In this document: positions 62,352 through 64,000 of the stretch, piece by piece
How positions within the stretch are numbered: position 1 is the first letter of the stretch
Layout: each line of letters opens with the position of its first letter
NCBI GenBank assembly: GCA_029260735.1
Contig: JAJDCR010000050.1
Location: 57,633 to 121,632, forward strand
Source: Planctomycetota bacterium
GTDB taxonomy: Bacteria; Planctomycetota; Uabimicrobiia; Uabimicrobiales; Uabimicrobiaceae
DNA length: 64,000 nt
Reading direction: 5' to 3'
Position numbers and translations under genes: made by a program
The notes under the pieces: generated by a model
Told to the model about the DNA's origin: nothing
Databases searched by the model: none
What the model saw: the letters and a program-made list of their open reading frames with translations, nothing else

Positions 62352-63695
62352 ATGAACAAGACAAGTCTTATTTTTCTTACTTTAGTTTTCATATTAGCTC
62401 CGGTATTCCTTTCAGCGGGTGAACCTTTTGTCACCACACAAGGAATTGCCTACTCATCTGATCGTTTGATTGTAAAAATGGACTCCGCTAATGATATTCC
62501 TCGTAATCCTTTGATTACTAGGACTCAACACCTCTTTGCCAATCTCTATGTTGTTTACACAGATAAACTACACGAGTTAGAAAAAGAGTTGAAGAGAGAT
62601 ATCCATGTCGTTTATACCGAGCGCGATTACTACGCTGGTAAACGACAAATGCCCAAAGAAACCGCAGCTACTCTAGAGCATTTGGAGCCTTCTAATACTC
62701 CTTTTAACGATCCTCAACTTTCTCGCCAATGGACTTTCCGAGATGCAGGGCAAAATGGTATTTCGGTAAACCAAGCCTATCTCGAAAAGAAAAATCCTGC
62801 CAAAAATGAAGTTATTGTTGCTGTTGTTGATACAGGGGTAGATTTTAATCATGAAGATCTTAAAGATGTCATGTGGAAAAATCCCCAAGAAATCCCAGGA
62901 AACCAAATCGATGATGATAACAATGGCTATGTTGATGATATCTATGGAATCAATACTCTGGTTCGCGATAGCAATGGAAAAGCAACATCAAACATAAAAG
63001 ACGGTCATAGCCACGGGACTCATGTTTCGGGAACTATTGCTGCCACTCAAAACAACCAAACTGGAGTGGCTGGAATTGCCTCTAAAGCTCGTATTATGGG
63101 AATTCGCACAGTACCAAACTTTGGAGATGAGAAAGATGTTGACGTTGTTGAATCTTTCATCTATGCAGCCAAAAATGGCGCTCGCATTATAAATTGCTCT
63201 TTTGGTAAAGATCACAATGAAGGAGGCCAAGCGGTTGCCGAAGCCATTGATTTCATTGGAAAAAACCACCAAGTTTTGGTCGTGGCTGCTTCAGGAAACT
63301 CTTCTCGCAATATTGACAATAGGCCCACCTACCCCGCGTCTTTCACAAGCGCAACTCTTCTCGTAGTAGCTTCTACCACGAGCAGTGGCTCTATGTCCTA
63401 CTTTTCTAACTATGGAATTCGTAGCGTTGATGTGGCGGCTCCAGGCTCAAGTATCCTTTCTTGTGTTCCCAATAACCGTTATTCTTCCATGTCAGGAACA
63501 TCGATGGCTTCTCCGACAGTAGCGGGAGTGGCAGCAGAAATTCTTGCCTACCATCCTAACTTGACCGCTGTTCAGCTGAAAGATATTGTCATGGAAGCGA
63601 TTACGCCTGTCTCTGGTTTTGGTTCAAAGATCGCGACGGGAGGTCGTGTGGATTTGAGCAAAGCTCTTCGAATGGCTGCTGCTATGAGCAAATAA
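62352..63695 (+). CDS. Secreted subtilisin-like serine protease (S8), third copy
   Basis: 447 aa. GGAGG ribosome site, signal peptide (NKTSLIFLTLVFILAPVFLSAG), a propeptide of about 95 residues and a catalytic domain with D160 (VVDTGVDF), H221 (HSHGTHVSG), AASGNS and S384 (GTSMASPTVAG). It contains the NQIDDDNNGYVDDIYG insertion typical of a different subtilase subgroup from the tandem pair at 38-41 kb, including probable calcium-binding Asp residues. It is monocistronic. Confidence 0.95.
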   Translation: MNKTSLIFLTLVFILAPVFLSAGEPFVTTQGIAYSSDRLIVKMDSANDIPRNPLITRTQHLFANLYVVYTDKLHELEKELKRDIHVVYTERDYYAGKRQMPKETAATLEHLEPSNTPFNDPQLSRQWTFRDAGQNGISVNQAYLEKKNPAKNEVIVAVVDTGVDFNHEDLKDVMWKNPQEIPGNQIDDDNNGYVDDIYGINTLVRDSNGKATSNIKDGHSHGTHVSGTIAATQNNQTGVAGIASKARIMGIRTVPNFGDEKDVDVVESFIYAAKNGARIINCSFGKDHNEGGQAVAEAIDFIGKNHQVLVVAASGNSSRNIDNRPTYPASFTSATLLVVASTTSSGSMSYFSNYGIRSVDVAAPGSSILSCVPNNRYSSMSGTSMASPTVAGVAAEILAYHPNLTAVQLKDIVMEAITPVSGFGSKIATGGRVDLSKALRMAAAMSK

Positions 63696-63713
63696 AACTC
63701 TGGAAAATAATTG

Positions 63714-63770
63714 TTTTTGTAGCATATTCTAAAACCTGGCTTTGGTCTATGTTTTAGCGTGTTCCCCCCC
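63714..63770 (+). repeat. Dispersed repeat, copy B
   Basis: Partner of 10227-10280: TTTTTGTAGCATAT, CTAAAA, CCTGGCTT and AGCGTGTTCCCCC are shared in the same order. The remaining sequence to 64000 has AGCCT/AGGCT (63829-63840) and GCCC.GGGC (63853-63870) palindromes and no gene. Confidence 0.7.
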
Positions 63771-64000
63771 GCTTGTAACTTGGCAGTTCCCCATTTGGGG
63801 GCTGTCTGGGGTAGGTTTTTTATTTTTAGCCTGAAAGGCTTATACAACCTAGCCCAGGGCAACGCCCGGGCAACGCCCCAAAGCCATTAAGTTAAGGGAA
63901 AGCCCTAATATATAAGAGGTGGAGGCCATTTTTGTTCCTCTATCCCTTATAGTATGGTAGTTTGGTTTTCTAAAAAATAATTTCCCAAGGATGTATTTTA

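Overview
This window is a moderately AT-rich bacterial chromosome segment. It has no rRNA, no intact tRNA and no CRISPR array. Gene content points to a Planctomycetota-type (PVC) bacterium: several FHA-domain proteins, Hanks-type kinases and pseudokinases fused to SUMF1, TPR or WD40 modules, a large alpha-2-macroglobulin, NtrB/NtrC-type two-component proteins, secreted subtilases, a membrane-bound MutS homologue and many palindromic intergenic repeats. A low-GC planctomycete such as the Uabimicrobium lineage would fit, but that placement is inference; no phylogenetic marker was analysed.

Layout. 1-3.8 kb: C-terminal part of an alpha-2-macroglobulin with a thioester motif. 4.6-5.8 kb: rho, followed by a possible small RNA with its own -10 element and terminator. 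6.6-10.1 kb: a three-gene unit (cupin, zinc-ribbon membrane protein, asparagine-synthetase-like enzyme without the glutaminase cysteine). 10.2-10.6 kb: a cluster of palindromic repeats that runs into the 3' end of tilS. 10.6-18.4 kb (minus): three double-FHA proteins, a 58-residue zinc ribbon, a pseudokinase-SUMF1 fusion and tilS. 18.7-23.4 kb (plus, divergent): a pseudokinase-TPR-double WD40 propeller and a membrane protein. 23.5-29.1 kb: type IV pilus/type II secretion motor genes (two PilB/GspE, PilT, PilC). 29.2-35.3 kb: an NlpC/P60 peptidase, a protein with six HTH modules and recurring Thr motifs, a PH-like membrane protein and an FHA-MoxR ATPase fusion. 35.5-37.8 kb: rsmA, an FAH-family hydrolase and a TSUP transporter. 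38.3-41.4 kb: two tandem paralogous secreted subtilases behind a structured leader. 41.5-47.6 kb: a tiny lipoprotein, ssb, the membrane MutS homologue and a large NAD-glutamate dehydrogenase. 47.7-53 kb (minus): a small DMT-like membrane protein, the only kinase here with a complete catalytic core, an NtrC-like regulator, an NtrB-like histidine kinase and a lipoprotein. 53.2-64 kb: an OmpH/Skp chaperone, two small hydrophilic proteins, a large exported protein, PolX, a membrane protein, a two-ATPase ABC protein, a possible outer-membrane protein, a third subtilase and more repeats.

The most interesting theme is phosphothreonine signalling. Between 10.5 and 35.3 kb there are seven FHA domains in four proteins, two pseudokinases lacking the catalytic Asp, and two proteins carrying repeated short Thr motifs (DATIVxP-like in the HTH scaffold, IPxTIVT in an FHA protein) that look like kinase targets and FHA ligands. 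These genes surround the pilus motor genes. I infer, without proof, a scaffolded phospho-Thr system that may control pilus or secretion output. The intact kinase at 48.4-49.9 kb is a possible writer.
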